Assembly: GCF_004364645.1 (NCBI RefSeq)
Contig: NZ_SOAW01000003.1
Coordinates: 290,726-354,725, forward strand
Length of the DNA: 64,000 bases
Direction: 5' to 3'
Source of the DNA: Naumannella halotolerans
Lineage (GTDB): Bacteria > Actinomycetota > Actinomycetes > Propionibacteriales > Propionibacteriaceae
Shown: one piece after another, positions 52,983 to 61,556 of the stretch
How positions within the stretch are numbered: position 1 is the first letter of the stretch
Layout of the letters: every line of letters begins with the position of its first letter
Notes under the pieces: model-generated
What the model saw: only the letters and a program-made list of their open reading frames with translations
The model's database searches: none
What the model was told of the DNA's origin: nothing
Made by a program: the position numbers and the translations under genes

Positions 52983-53974
52983 CGGCTCTAGGACTCATCA
53001 GGCGCCGACTATTTGGCGTCTCCTCAGCAGCGGCCGTATTCAGCAGTGACGGCTTCTCGCCAATGGCGTGGACAAAGTTCAACCACGTCGCAAACACACT
53101 CGTTCACGGATACCACGCAGCCCTCCGCGATCCACGACCAGCACGACTCACAGCCGAGCTGGCCACAACCCCGAACGAGCTGCGAGGTATCGCCTGGGAA
53201 GGCGCCGGTATGGGGCTGGGAGCTTTGGACAGCGTAGACCCTTCCCAGAGGTGGGTGATGCAGTACGGAAACGGTGCCGCTAAGAACCACCTCTACCCCT
53301 TCTACATCGGAGTAGGGATGGCTTTGGCCCGGCTGCGCCGGCCTCCTGAGAGGTCCCTCCCACAGCTGGACCCCGTCGTTGGCTGGGTCATCGCCGACGG
53401 ATACGGATTCCACGAAACGTTCTTCCGCCGCCAACGCCACGCCCCCTACGTTCCGGTACCGGACGCGCTGACGAGCTATTCCCAACAGATGTTCGACCAG
53501 GGCGTGGGTCGGGCCTTGTGGTTCTCCCTGGGAGCTGATGCAGACCTCGTCAACTTTCACATCAGAGGGTTTGAACCTCACCGCCACGAAGCACTGTGGA
53601 CTGGCGTTGCCCTCGCCGGCTCCTACTGCGGCGGGAACCGGGAGCAGCTGAAGAAGGTCACTGTTCACGCCGCACCGTTTCGTACCCAACTCGCAGTCGG
53701 ATCTGCCATCGCCGCATGGGGTCGAGCCGAAGCCGCCAGCCCGGCGTCGCACACCCAGACCGCCTGCGAAGTTTTCGCCGATACCTCATTCGACGAGGCC
53801 GCTCGCATCGCAAGCCGCGCCCGCGACAACGTCCCCAGCATCACCGGAAGTACCTCGGCAATGGAGTTATGGCGCCTCGGAATCGCTGACGCGTTCGGAT
53901 CGACGTTGTCGATATCACAAGGCCCGGAGACCAAACCAGAACAAACGCAAGACCTAGTCGGCTCAGAACTGTGA
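52979..53974 (+). CDS. DUF1702 protein, copy 4
   Basis: A 331-residue paralogue and the most divergent: IAWEGAGMGLGALDS (Tyr to Trp), YIGVGMALARLRRPP, DGYGFHETFFRR, FDQGVGRALWFSLGADADL. ATG 52979 (MTALGLIRRRLFG) overlaps the copy 3 stop by four bases. It is the last member of the tightly coupled polycistron; the next gene starts 14 bases later. Confidence 0.82.
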   Translation: MTALGLIRRRLFGVSSAAAVFSSDGFSPMAWTKFNHVANTLVHGYHAALRDPRPARLTAELATTPNELRGIAWEGAGMGLGALDSVDPSQRWVMQYGNGAAKNHLYPFYIGVGMALARLRRPPERSLPQLDPVVGWVIADGYGFHETFFRRQRHAPYVPVPDALTSYSQQMFDQGVGRALWFSLGADADLVNFHIRGFEPHRHEALWTGVALAGSYCGGNREQLKKVTVHAAPFRTQLAVGSAIAAWGRAEAASPASHTQTACEVFADTSFDEAARIASRARDNVPSITGSTSAMELWRLGIADAFGSTLSISQGPETKPEQTQDLVGSEL

Positions 53975-53988
53975 GAAGAGGACTAAAC

Positions 53989-55227
53989 ATGTATGACGCA
54001 ATCATCGTGGGAGCCCGAGTCGCTGGCTCCTCCACCGCCATGCTCCTGGCTCGGCGAGGCTACAAAGTGCTGTGTGTCGACCGGGCAAGCTTTCCCAGCG
54101 ACACCGTCTCAACACACATGATCTCAGTCGGAGGGGCAGCCCAACTCCGACGCTGGGGTCTATTGGATCAGGTCGCAGAAACAGGCTGCCCAGCGGTGAC
54201 CAACATCAACCTTGATCTTGACTTTCCGCGGTACGGAAAGTTTGTGCTCAGCGGCTTCCCAGAGCCGGTAGACGACGGGTTCGCCGCCATCTACGCACCA
54301 AAGCGGACAGTGCTCGACCACCTCCTCGTCGAAGCGGCTTCCGCAGCTGGCGCGGAGATCCGAGAAGAGTTCACCGTTGACGAAGTCCTCATCGACGATG
54401 CCGGCACTGTGACCGGCATCCGTGGCCATGACAGCAGCGGCACAGCCGTGGTGGAAAAGGCGCGCATCGTCATCGGCGCCGATGGCTTCCGCAGCCTTGT
54501 CGCAGATGCAGTAGACGCCCCCAAGTACCACTACGCCGGGCCTAAGGCGTTTGGCTACTACACCTACTGGGATGGGGTACCGATTGACAGCCTCGAGTTC
54601 TACACCAGGCCAGACATGACGATCATTGCGTTCCCAACTCACGATGAGCAGGCCGCAGTCTTCGTCGAACGGCCCGAGCGACAATTCAGCTCCTTCAAGA
54701 AAGACGTCGAACGAAGCTACCGCCAAACGGTCGCGCAGGCAGCCCCCGGACTGTCCGAACGCATCGACGAAGGCACCCTCGCCCATCCGTTCAAAGGAGT
54801 GGGAAAACGGCCCAACTTCTTCCGCAAACCCGGCGGTCCCGGCTGGGCGCTTGTCGGCGACGCCGGAGCGCACAAAGACCCCATCACCGCCCAAGGGATC
54901 ACCGACGCGTTCCGTGACGCAGAACTACTCGCCAACGCAATCGACGGCTCCCTTTCGGGTGGTGCTGCGATGCAGACCGAGCTCGACCTCTATGAGCAGC
55001 GACGCAACATCGCGCTCAAACCGCTCTACGACTTCATCATCGACCACGCCACCATGGAACCCTTCGACGACGTCTTCCAAGACGTCCTGGCGTCACTGCG
55101 AACCAACCCCGCAGGTCTCAGCCACTTCTTCGGCGTCATCCAGAACACGGTCGCCTGGTCCGACTTCTTCTCACCCGCGTACCTGACATCGCTCTTCGAG
55201 CACGACACCCAACGTCTGGCCTCGTAA
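53989..55227 (+). CDS. FAD-dependent monooxygenase (PHBH fold)
   Basis: A 412-residue group A flavoprotein. GxGxxG-type start: AIIVGARVAGSSTAMLLA. DG motif: VIGADGFRSLVAD. Second FAD motif: LVGDAGAHKDPITAQGITDA. These fit PF01494 hydroxylases and geranylgeranyl-reductase-like proteins, so it may hydroxylate, epoxidise or dehydrogenate the polyketide. The first G of GxGxxG is followed by Ala-Arg instead of Gly, a common variant. ATG 53989 has GAGGA upstream; a GTG at 53971 is in frame. Confidence 0.83.
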   Translation: MYDAIIVGARVAGSSTAMLLARRGYKVLCVDRASFPSDTVSTHMISVGGAAQLRRWGLLDQVAETGCPAVTNINLDLDFPRYGKFVLSGFPEPVDDGFAAIYAPKRTVLDHLLVEAASAAGAEIREEFTVDEVLIDDAGTVTGIRGHDSSGTAVVEKARIVIGADGFRSLVADAVDAPKYHYAGPKAFGYYTYWDGVPIDSLEFYTRPDMTIIAFPTHDEQAAVFVERPERQFSSFKKDVERSYRQTVAQAAPGLSERIDEGTLAHPFKGVGKRPNFFRKPGGPGWALVGDAGAHKDPITAQGITDAFRDAELLANAIDGSLSGGAAMQTELDLYEQRRNIALKPLYDFIIDHATMEPFDDVFQDVLASLRTNPAGLSHFFGVIQNTVAWSDFFSPAYLTSLFEHDTQRLAS

Positions 55228-55254
55228 ATCCAGAACCCCCAGAAAGGAACCGCC

Positions 55255-55515
55255 ATGCCATACGTGATCACTAGCCCTTGTGAGAGCAGCCGTGACGGCT
55301 CATGCGTCGATGCCTGCCCCGTAGACGCAATCCATCCCTCAGAAGACGAGGCCGAGTTCGGCTCTCATCCGCAGCTCTATATCGACCCGCTCACCTGCAT
55401 CGAATGCGGCGCGTGCGCACCTGCCTGCCCTGTCAACGCGATCTTCGCCCATCAAGAAGTGCCCGCCAGCATGCAAAGTTACATCGAGATCAACGCCGCC
55501 CACTACCAGCGTTGA
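55255..55515 (+). CDS. 7Fe-type ferredoxin (FdxA-like)
   Basis: An 86-residue electron carrier. The first cluster region is C-x7-C-x3-CP (CESSRDGSCVDACPVDAI), as in 3Fe-4S sites of FdxA. The second is CIECGACAPACPVNAIF, a complete 4Fe-4S site. It likely accepts electrons from the FNR at 34010 and passes them to a cluster oxidase. AGAAAGGA before ATG 55255 is a good ribosome binding site. It is 27 bases after the monooxygenase gene. Confidence 0.9.
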   Translation: MPYVITSPCESSRDGSCVDACPVDAIHPSEDEAEFGSHPQLYIDPLTCIECGACAPACPVNAIFAHQEVPASMQSYIEINAAHYQR

Positions 55516-55617
55516 CCCAACCCAGGCGGTGAGGACACGCAGTCTGTCGGCAGTTGTAAGTGATGGCGAAGTCGACCGCGGCACGCTGAAGACATCATCA
55601 ACGACGAAGGAGTGCAT

Positions 55618-55986
55618 GTGAGTACCACGACACAGACAAATACGCCCCTCGAAGTGGTCTCGACCTATCACGCGGCTTGGACTGGTGGCGATCTCGATGC
55701 TGCCAGCGACCTGCTCGCCGACGACCTGGTCGTACACGCCCCTGGATACGAACTGGTCGGTAAAGACGCTTACCGCGAGTACCTCGGCGGATTCATGGAG
55801 ATCATGACTGGGCACACGCCGTTGGCCGAAGTCCATGACGACGAACAAGTCGTCCTGGTCTACTTCCCCCACACGCCGGTAACCAAGACAGTTCCCGTCG
55901 CAGAACGCTTCACCCTCAGCGACGGCAAGATCAAAGAGATCTACTTGCTGTTCGACCGCCAGTCCTACGAACCCCCGAGCGAGTGA
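55618..55986 (+). CDS. SnoaL/NTF2-like protein
   Basis: A 122-residue cone-barrel protein. The helix and pocket pattern reads EVVSTYHAAWTGGDLDAASD, LLADDLVVHAPGYELVG and KDAYREYLGGFMEIM. Members are cyclases, isomerases or epoxide hydrolases in polyketide pathways. GTG 55618 is chosen because AAGGAG lies five bases upstream; GTG 55612 is in frame but overlaps that site. A hairpin terminator follows at 56003. Confidence 0.75.
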   Translation: MSTTTQTNTPLEVVSTYHAAWTGGDLDAASDLLADDLVVHAPGYELVGKDAYREYLGGFMEIMTGHTPLAEVHDDEQVVLVYFPHTPVTKTVPVAERFTLSDGKIKEIYLLFDRQSYEPPSE

Positions 55987-56002
55987 TCCAAGTTCCATAG
56001 CC

Positions 56003-56033
56003 CGGGCGGGCGGACTCCTGCTTCGCCCGCCCG
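56003..56033 (+). terminator. 10-bp G+C-only hairpin
   Basis: CGGGCGGGCG at 56003-56012 and CGCCCGCCCG at 56024-56033 pair exactly around 11 loop bases, followed by AGCAGTTT. It lies between the SnoaL-like gene and the MFS gene and probably ends or attenuates the upstream transcript. Confidence 0.75.
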
Positions 56034-56055
56034 AGCAGTTTCAGGAGAAGTAGTT

Positions 56056-57618
56056 ATGTCGGCAACCTCCACCTCACCCACGCGCCAGCTCACACAAAGG
56101 CATCTCACGGCTCTCCTGATCCTGATGTGCGCGGGCTTGGCCATGACGATCGCCGCGAACGTATCGCTCAACATCGCATTGCCTCAGTTCGGTGAGGCAG
56201 TAGGTGCGACACAGAGCCAGCTTTCATGGGGCATGAATGCCTACACTCTGCCTTTCGCAGCGCTGCTCCTGCCTGCTGGTGCCGTTGCCGACCGTATGGG
56301 ACTTCGTTACGCCGTATCACTAGGTTTGTTGGTGTTCGGCCTTGCGAGCCTGGTGTCGGCATTCGTCGACGACGCCGCTTGGTTCATCGCCCTGCGCGTG
56401 GTGTCGGCCCTGGGCGCAACACTCGTACTTCCAGCGACCCTGAGTGTGCTGACACGGTCCTTCCCAGCGGAGAGGCGCGCGAAAGCGGTCGGCATCTGGG
56501 CCGCCGTATCCGGCTCGGGCGCAGTGCTCGGTCTGGTGCTTGGCGGCGTGCTAATACTCTTCTTCTGGTGGGGATCGGTTCTGGCCTCTACAGGGATCGT
56601 CGCGATCCTCGTGGGCATTGCCTCGTTCATCGTGGTCCCGACATACAGGCGCGACACCGACGAACCGATCGACATCCTTGGAAGCGTTCTATTCGCGTGT
56701 GCGCTGGGCCTTCTGGTCTACGCACTCATCCAGGGCCCCGAAGCTGGATGGGCGTCCACAGCGATCATCGGATCAGCCATTGCCGGCACCGTGCTTATGG
56801 CAGCGTTCGTGATCGCGCAACTGCGGCTACGCGCCCCTCTCCTTGACGTGCGACTGTTCAAGTCACGAGCCCTGTCCACAGCGTCGCTGACGATCGTGCT
56901 GCAGTTCGCCGCCACAATAGGTCTCTTCCTTCTCCTGCCCCAGATGCTGCAGAACGTTCGTGAGTACAACCCGCTCATCGCAGCGCTCGCTCTCATCCCA
57001 CTCCCAGTCGGCATCGCAATCGGAAGCCAGGTCGCCGAAAAGACTCAGGGCCGACTGGGAGAGAGAACCGCCGTCGGGGGAGGTGTCTTGGTCAGTGCAC
57101 TAGCCTTCGCCGGACTGGGTCTACAGGGACCGTACGGAAGTTTCTGGTTCCTCGGGGTCGCACTAGCAGTCTTCGGCACTGGCTTCGGTCTCTCCACCAC
57201 GGTCGCGACAACGATGATCATCGAAGCAATACCAGGAGAAGACAACTCGACAGCCGCAGCATTGAATGATGCCCTCCGTGAAGTAGGTGCGGCCATCGGA
57301 ATCGCACTACTCGGGACGATCCTCAACATCGGCTACCGCGCACAGATCACAGTCGAAACACGATCCCTCGACCCGTCCGCGGCCGAAGCCATACGTGACG
57401 GATTCGGCCCGGCGACCCAGGTCATCGCAACCATGGGAGAGCAGGGTGACGAACTTCTAGCGATGGTCCGCGAGGCGTTCTACATCGGTTACCAAGGATC
57501 GGTGTTCACCGCAGCCGCCCTCCTCGTGGCAGTTGCAGCGGTTGTCGTCATCGCGGGACCGAGGCCAGGATCACGAACAACGACCGAGTCTCATGAGGAA
57601 CGTACCCCGCAGAGCTAG
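56056..57618 (+). CDS. DHA2-family MFS drug exporter (14 TMS)
   Basis: A 520-residue transporter with about 14 hydrophobic segments. Visible marks are LLLPAGAVADRMGLRYAVSLG (motif A), LRVVSALGATLVLPATLSVL and AVSGSGAVLGLVLGGVLI (motif C-like, with Gly repeats). Such proteins export drugs in exchange for protons, so this is the probable product exporter. It is followed by an ArsR-like gene in 14 bases, which may regulate it. Confidence 0.87.
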   Translation: MSATSTSPTRQLTQRHLTALLILMCAGLAMTIAANVSLNIALPQFGEAVGATQSQLSWGMNAYTLPFAALLLPAGAVADRMGLRYAVSLGLLVFGLASLVSAFVDDAAWFIALRVVSALGATLVLPATLSVLTRSFPAERRAKAVGIWAAVSGSGAVLGLVLGGVLILFFWWGSVLASTGIVAILVGIASFIVVPTYRRDTDEPIDILGSVLFACALGLLVYALIQGPEAGWASTAIIGSAIAGTVLMAAFVIAQLRLRAPLLDVRLFKSRALSTASLTIVLQFAATIGLFLLLPQMLQNVREYNPLIAALALIPLPVGIAIGSQVAEKTQGRLGERTAVGGGVLVSALAFAGLGLQGPYGSFWFLGVALAVFGTGFGLSTTVATTMIIEAIPGEDNSTAAALNDALREVGAAIGIALLGTILNIGYRAQITVETRSLDPSAAEAIRDGFGPATQVIATMGEQGDELLAMVREAFYIGYQGSVFTAAALLVAVAAVVVIAGPRPGSRTTTESHEERTPQS

Positions 57619-57632
57619 GACGGCGATCTCAG

Positions 57633-57983
57633 ATGTTTCAACCCGACCCAGACTCACAGCCAGACCCCAACAGGAGACGTCTGGAATCGGTCAAGATCGA
57701 CAGGCTCTTCCTGTCACTGGGAAACAGCACGCGACGTCGCGTGCTGGGTCACATCGCTGCGAAGACATCTTCGGTAAGTGAAGTCGCTCGCGCGCTCGAA
57801 CTATCGGATCAGGTCGCTTCTTACCATCTGCGCTATCTTCAAGGTGCCGGACTCGTTGAACGTTCCAGCCGCGGGTCAGCCGTCTTCTACGTTATTCGGC
57901 ACGACACGTTCGCATGGCTGCGCCACTACGTCTCGACTTTGAACCCCGAGACACCAGATGCGAAAAACGGCCGCACCCGCTAA
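57633..57983 (+). CDS. ArsR-like winged-helix regulator
   Basis: A 116-residue HTH protein. The DNA-binding part reads LSLGNSTRRRVLGHIAAKTS, then SVSEVARALELSDQVASYHL and RYLQGAGLVERSSRG. No metal-binding Cys cluster is present, so it is not a classical metal sensor. It likely senses the product or controls the exporter. Its stop overlaps the convergent SDR stop by four bases. Confidence 0.8.
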   Translation: MFQPDPDSQPDPNRRRLESVKIDRLFLSLGNSTRRRVLGHIAAKTSSVSEVARALELSDQVASYHLRYLQGAGLVERSSRGSAVFYVIRHDTFAWLRHYVSTLNPETPDAKNGRTR

Positions 57984-58879
57984 CCCTGGCGCCGAGCCGA
58001 CTCGACCGTCGTATAGTCGACACCAGTCTCAGCAGCCGACAACTCCCACAGACTTCGGGCCACGTTCACATCGGACGCCGACCGCGGCCAGCTGACCAAC
58101 GCCGGACTCCCGCGCATACCGAACAAACCGCCTGGACCGATCCAGGCCGCGGGGGCAACCGAGGCAACCGCAGCCGCGATCACCGGCCGAGCACCGTCCT
58201 CAGGGGTTTGAGCAGCAACCCTCGTCCCCACAGCAAGAAGTCCATCTAGCAACGGCCGCTCGGTATGGCGTGCAATGCCAGTCGCCGCGAACCCGGGGTC
58301 AGCCGCTACAGCTAAGCGGCTCCCCGTGGCACTGAACCGGCGCTGTAGCTCTTGTGTGAAAAGAAGGCCCGCCAGCTTCGACTGGGCATATGCCCCCATA
58401 GGCGAGTAGCGGCGCCGGCGCCAGTGAGGATCGTCGAACGACACACGCCCAAACATGTGCGCCTTCGATACCACCGTTACCACACGGCCCGTTAGGTGGG
58501 GTGCTAGGAGATTCGTCAACGCGAAATGGCCGAGATGGTTCGTGCCTAGCTGCTTCTCGAATCCATCAACCGTGGTGGCCTGAGGGATCATCATCAATCC
58601 CGCGTTGTTGATCAAAACGTCGATCGGTCCACGCCACTCATCTGCGAACCGGCGAACCGACGAAAGATCCCCCAGATCGAGGTGACGAACCTCGGCCCCA
58701 GGTATCTGAGCAGCGAGTTCCCGGCCTCTAACCTGGTCACGCACAGCAAGGGTCACAGCGGCGCCCGCATCACCGATCCGGCGCGCGACCACCTTGCCAA
58801 TACCCCCAGTCGCGCCGGTCAGAACAACCGATCGTCCAGCAAGCGAGGTCAGGTCACGATCATCAACAGCCAATGTCAT
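57980..58879 (-). CDS. short-chain dehydrogenase/reductase, retinol-dehydrogenase-like
   Basis: A 299-residue NAD(P) enzyme. Cofactor loop TGATGGIGKVVARR; NNAGLMM; catalytic Tyr/Lys in AYAQSKLAG; PG motif at ADPGFAATG. The group reduces aldehydes or ketones or oxidises alcohols. It is divergent from the glycosyltransferase gene with palindromes in the shared region. It may act on the CAR aldehyde. Confidence 0.85.
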   Translation of the reverse strand: MTLAVDDRDLTSLAGRSVVLTGATGGIGKVVARRIGDAGAAVTLAVRDQVRGRELAAQIPGAEVRHLDLGDLSSVRRFADEWRGPIDVLINNAGLMMIPQATTVDGFEKQLGTNHLGHFALTNLLAPHLTGRVVTVVSKAHMFGRVSFDDPHWRRRRYSPMGAYAQSKLAGLLFTQELQRRFSATGSRLAVAADPGFAATGIARHTERPLLDGLLAVGTRVAAQTPEDGARPVIAAAVASVAPAAWIGPGGLFGMRGSPALVSWPRSASDVNVARSLWELSAAETGVDYTTVESARRQG

Positions 58880-58899
58880 GCACTAACGATCTCCACGCC

Positions 58900-58915
58900 A
58901 ACACCCCTAGGTGTT
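58900..58915. promoter_or_regulatory. 16-bp perfect inverted repeat between SDR and glycosyltransferase
   Basis: AACACC-CCTA-GGTGTT is a perfect 6-4-6 inverted repeat. A second weaker pairing follows (CCTCCAC ... GTGGGGG, 58919-58936). Both lie in the divergent promoter region, so an operator for one of the cluster regulators is likely. Confidence 0.5.
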
Positions 58916-59017
58916 ACCTCCACCGTAAGTGGGGGGGAAGGCGAGCTTGAAACCCTCACAACAGATGACGACGCCCGCAGTAGGCGAGCGCGCACCGCTC
59001 CACAGAGAGGACCTTGG

Positions 59018-60316
59018 ATGTATTCATTCCTGATGGCCGGGCCGCCCTTCTACGGACACGTCAACCCCGTACTCACAGTGATCAAAGAGCTTGTCCGAGA
59101 CGGACACGAAGTTCGCTACATGACCGGACAGAGATTCGCCGAGGCAGTAACGAAAGCCGGAGCAACCCATGTTCCCCTCCCACCCGATGCCGACTTCGAT
59201 GACCGGACACTCGCAGAGCAAGGACCACGCCTCAGCGGGCTCAAGGAGATTCGTGAGGACGTGATCAAGGCCTGCATCGATCCCGCCCGGTCACAATATG
59301 ACGCACTCCGCGCAGAGATCGCAGAGCGGCCGGTAGACGTGGTCATGGCAGACCCCACCTTTTTCGGTGCAGCGTTACTCGCTGCTCACCCCGCACATGA
59401 GCGCCCCTTGATCATCGGTGGAGGAATCCTGCCGCTGATGCTGTCCTCGCGCTACGCCCCACCATTCGGGCTAGGTCGCCCCCCACTCACCGGAGGACTG
59501 AACGTCCCACGAAACGTACTCCTGAACACTCTCGTCCAAAAGGTCGGATTGAGGCGCGTACAGCAGGCCTACAGCGACGTGTACGAATCCGTGCACGGCC
59601 GTCGCCCTCCAGGATTCGCGTTCGACTGGTACGCCACAACCGATGCGATAGTGCAGTTCACCGTCCCCTCCTTCGAGTACGCTCGACCAGACGCCCCGGT
59701 AGGAATCCATTTCGCTGGACCAGCAAACCGGGTTTCACAAACGTCACGCGAACTCCCCGAGTGGTGGGAAGAACTCAAAGGCGACAGACCAGTCGTCGTC
59801 GCCACACAAGGCACCTATCGCAACATCGACCTGAGCGAGGTCATCTTCCCCGTCATCGAGGGCCTCAAGAACGAAGACGTCCTCGTTGTTGTGACGACTG
59901 GCGGTCGCCCCGTCGCCAACATTGGTCCACTGCCAGACAATGTACGAGCGGCGGAATTCCTCCCATACCACGAGCTTTTGCCACACGCCGACGCCTACGT
60001 CACTAACGGCGGTTACGGAGGCATCCACTTCGCCATGCAGTACGGCGTACCCATCGTCACCGCAGGAGACACCGAGGACAAGCCAGAATCATGCGCACGA
60101 GTCGAATGGACCGGTGTAGGGATCAACCTTCGAACGGGCCAGCCCAGCGCTGACACCATGCGCACATCGATTCAACACGTCCTCGCCGACCCGAAATTCG
60201 GCCACGCCGCCAGACAGCTCTCCAGAGAGATCAACGAACTTGCCGGCACAAACAAGGTAGTCGAGGTCGTGCAAGAACTCCTTCGGACACGAGTCACCAA
60301 CATCGCCTCGAGGTGA
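59018..60316 (+). CDS. MGT-type (GT1) glycosyltransferase
   Basis: A 432-residue GT-B enzyme. The N-terminal acceptor part starts AGPPFYGHVNPVLTVIKEL. The C-terminal nucleotide-sugar block reads NGGYGGIHFAMQYGVPIVTA, then GDTEDKPESCARVEWTGVG, as in macrolide glycosyltransferases. These glycosylate natural products, often to inactivate them inside the cell. ATG 59018 (MYSFLMAGPP) is chosen, with GAGAGGA upstream; the open frame extends to 58682 into the SDR region. Confidence 0.85.
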   Translation: MYSFLMAGPPFYGHVNPVLTVIKELVRDGHEVRYMTGQRFAEAVTKAGATHVPLPPDADFDDRTLAEQGPRLSGLKEIREDVIKACIDPARSQYDALRAEIAERPVDVVMADPTFFGAALLAAHPAHERPLIIGGGILPLMLSSRYAPPFGLGRPPLTGGLNVPRNVLLNTLVQKVGLRRVQQAYSDVYESVHGRRPPGFAFDWYATTDAIVQFTVPSFEYARPDAPVGIHFAGPANRVSQTSRELPEWWEELKGDRPVVVATQGTYRNIDLSEVIFPVIEGLKNEDVLVVVTTGGRPVANIGPLPDNVRAAEFLPYHELLPHADAYVTNGGYGGIHFAMQYGVPIVTAGDTEDKPESCARVEWTGVGINLRTGQPSADTMRTSIQHVLADPKFGHAARQLSREINELAGTNKVVEVVQELLRTRVTNIASR

Positions 60317-60323
60317 GCTAACC

Positions 60324-61475
60324 ATGGACGACCTGATCCGTGTCGCAATGAACGCGCGGCCCACCCTTGACTCTTCCGACCACGACAGCGTGATCGAAGC
60401 CCTCAACGAAGGACTGCTGGGACGCGGGCCCCAAGGCGAAGCCTTCGAGAAAGAACTTGGTGACTACCTCCAAGCACCTGATGTTGTCACCGTCGCTTCA
60501 GGGACCGTAGCCCTCCAACTGGCCCTGATGGCAGCAGGAGTTGGCCCTGGCGACGAGGTCGGGGTCCCCTCGTTCACATTCTGCGCAAGCATCCAGGCGA
60601 TCATCGCGATCGGCGCTAAACCGATCTTCATCGATAATGCGCCCAGCTCGCTGGCCCTCGACGTAGACGACGTCCTACGCGCTCTGACGCCACAAACCCG
60701 CGCGGTCATGCCCGTCCACTACGCCGGACGGCATGTCGACCTAAGCCCGATCATGCCCGAACTCGACCGTCGTGGCGTTGCAGTCATTGCCGATGCAGCA
60801 CACTCATTCGGATCAGTACGCGCCGACGGCTCACCGATGACCGCCGGGGCCGAATGGGTGTGCTTCAGTTTCGACGCCATCAAAAACATCACCTGCGGGG
60901 AAGGCGGCGCCATCATCCCCCCTAAGTCCCAATCAGGGGCGGCACCCCGATTGCTGAGGGCCCTCGGAGTAGATCGCGAGAACACCGACATCAGGCGGGG
61001 CGACTATATAGTAACCATGCACGGCATACGCGCTCACCTGGCAGAGATGAACGCCGCTCTAGGCCGATCACAACTCGCCCGCTTCGACCGCACCGCAGCT
61101 GATAGGCGCCGAGCATGGCATGAATACCGACGACGCCTGCAAGCCATCGAAGGTGCCAATATTTACGACGTCGACATCGATCACACAGTGCCGTTCAACT
61201 GCGCCGTGACTGTCGATCCTGCACTCCGTGATGATCTCGTCCAGGCCCTCAGGGCCCGCGGTATCGGAGTGGGTCGCCACTATCCCGTGAACCACCGCCA
61301 ACCAGCGTTCCAGGTCTACGACACGCGTCCGCTTCCCAACGCGGAGTGGGCCGGCGCCGCCGTGCTCACCTTGCCGTTTGGTCCGGACATGACCCGGCAA
61401 CAGATCACCATTGTGTGTGACGCTTTGGCACAGGAGCTCCTCGACCAGCAACACATCCGCTCGCGAGTCGCTTAA
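60324..61475 (+). CDS. DegT/DnrJ/EryC1-family PLP aminotransferase
   Basis: A 383-residue fold type I enzyme. The PLP-phosphate loop is VASGTVALQLALMAAGVGPG; the Asp is in VIADAAHSFGSV; the Schiff-base Lys is in FSFDAIKNITCGEGGAI. The family usually aminates keto-sugars bound to nucleotides, but no dTDP-sugar genes are near. It follows the glycosyltransferase gene by seven bases with GAGGTGA as ribosome binding site. It could aminate the CAR-derived aldehyde or a ketone of the polyketide instead. Confidence 0.85.
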   Translation: MDDLIRVAMNARPTLDSSDHDSVIEALNEGLLGRGPQGEAFEKELGDYLQAPDVVTVASGTVALQLALMAAGVGPGDEVGVPSFTFCASIQAIIAIGAKPIFIDNAPSSLALDVDDVLRALTPQTRAVMPVHYAGRHVDLSPIMPELDRRGVAVIADAAHSFGSVRADGSPMTAGAEWVCFSFDAIKNITCGEGGAIIPPKSQSGAAPRLLRALGVDRENTDIRRGDYIVTMHGIRAHLAEMNAALGRSQLARFDRTAADRRRAWHEYRRRLQAIEGANIYDVDIDHTVPFNCAVTVDPALRDDLVQALRARGIGVGRHYPVNHRQPAFQVYDTRPLPNAEWAGAAVLTLPFGPDMTRQQITIVCDALAQELLDQQHIRSRVA

Positions 61476-61556
61476 ATTGCAATGACTGTAAGCGCCACGA
61501 GACGACCACGTGTCACGGTGCATACCCCCCAACACGAGAATCGGAGCGTGATCGAA

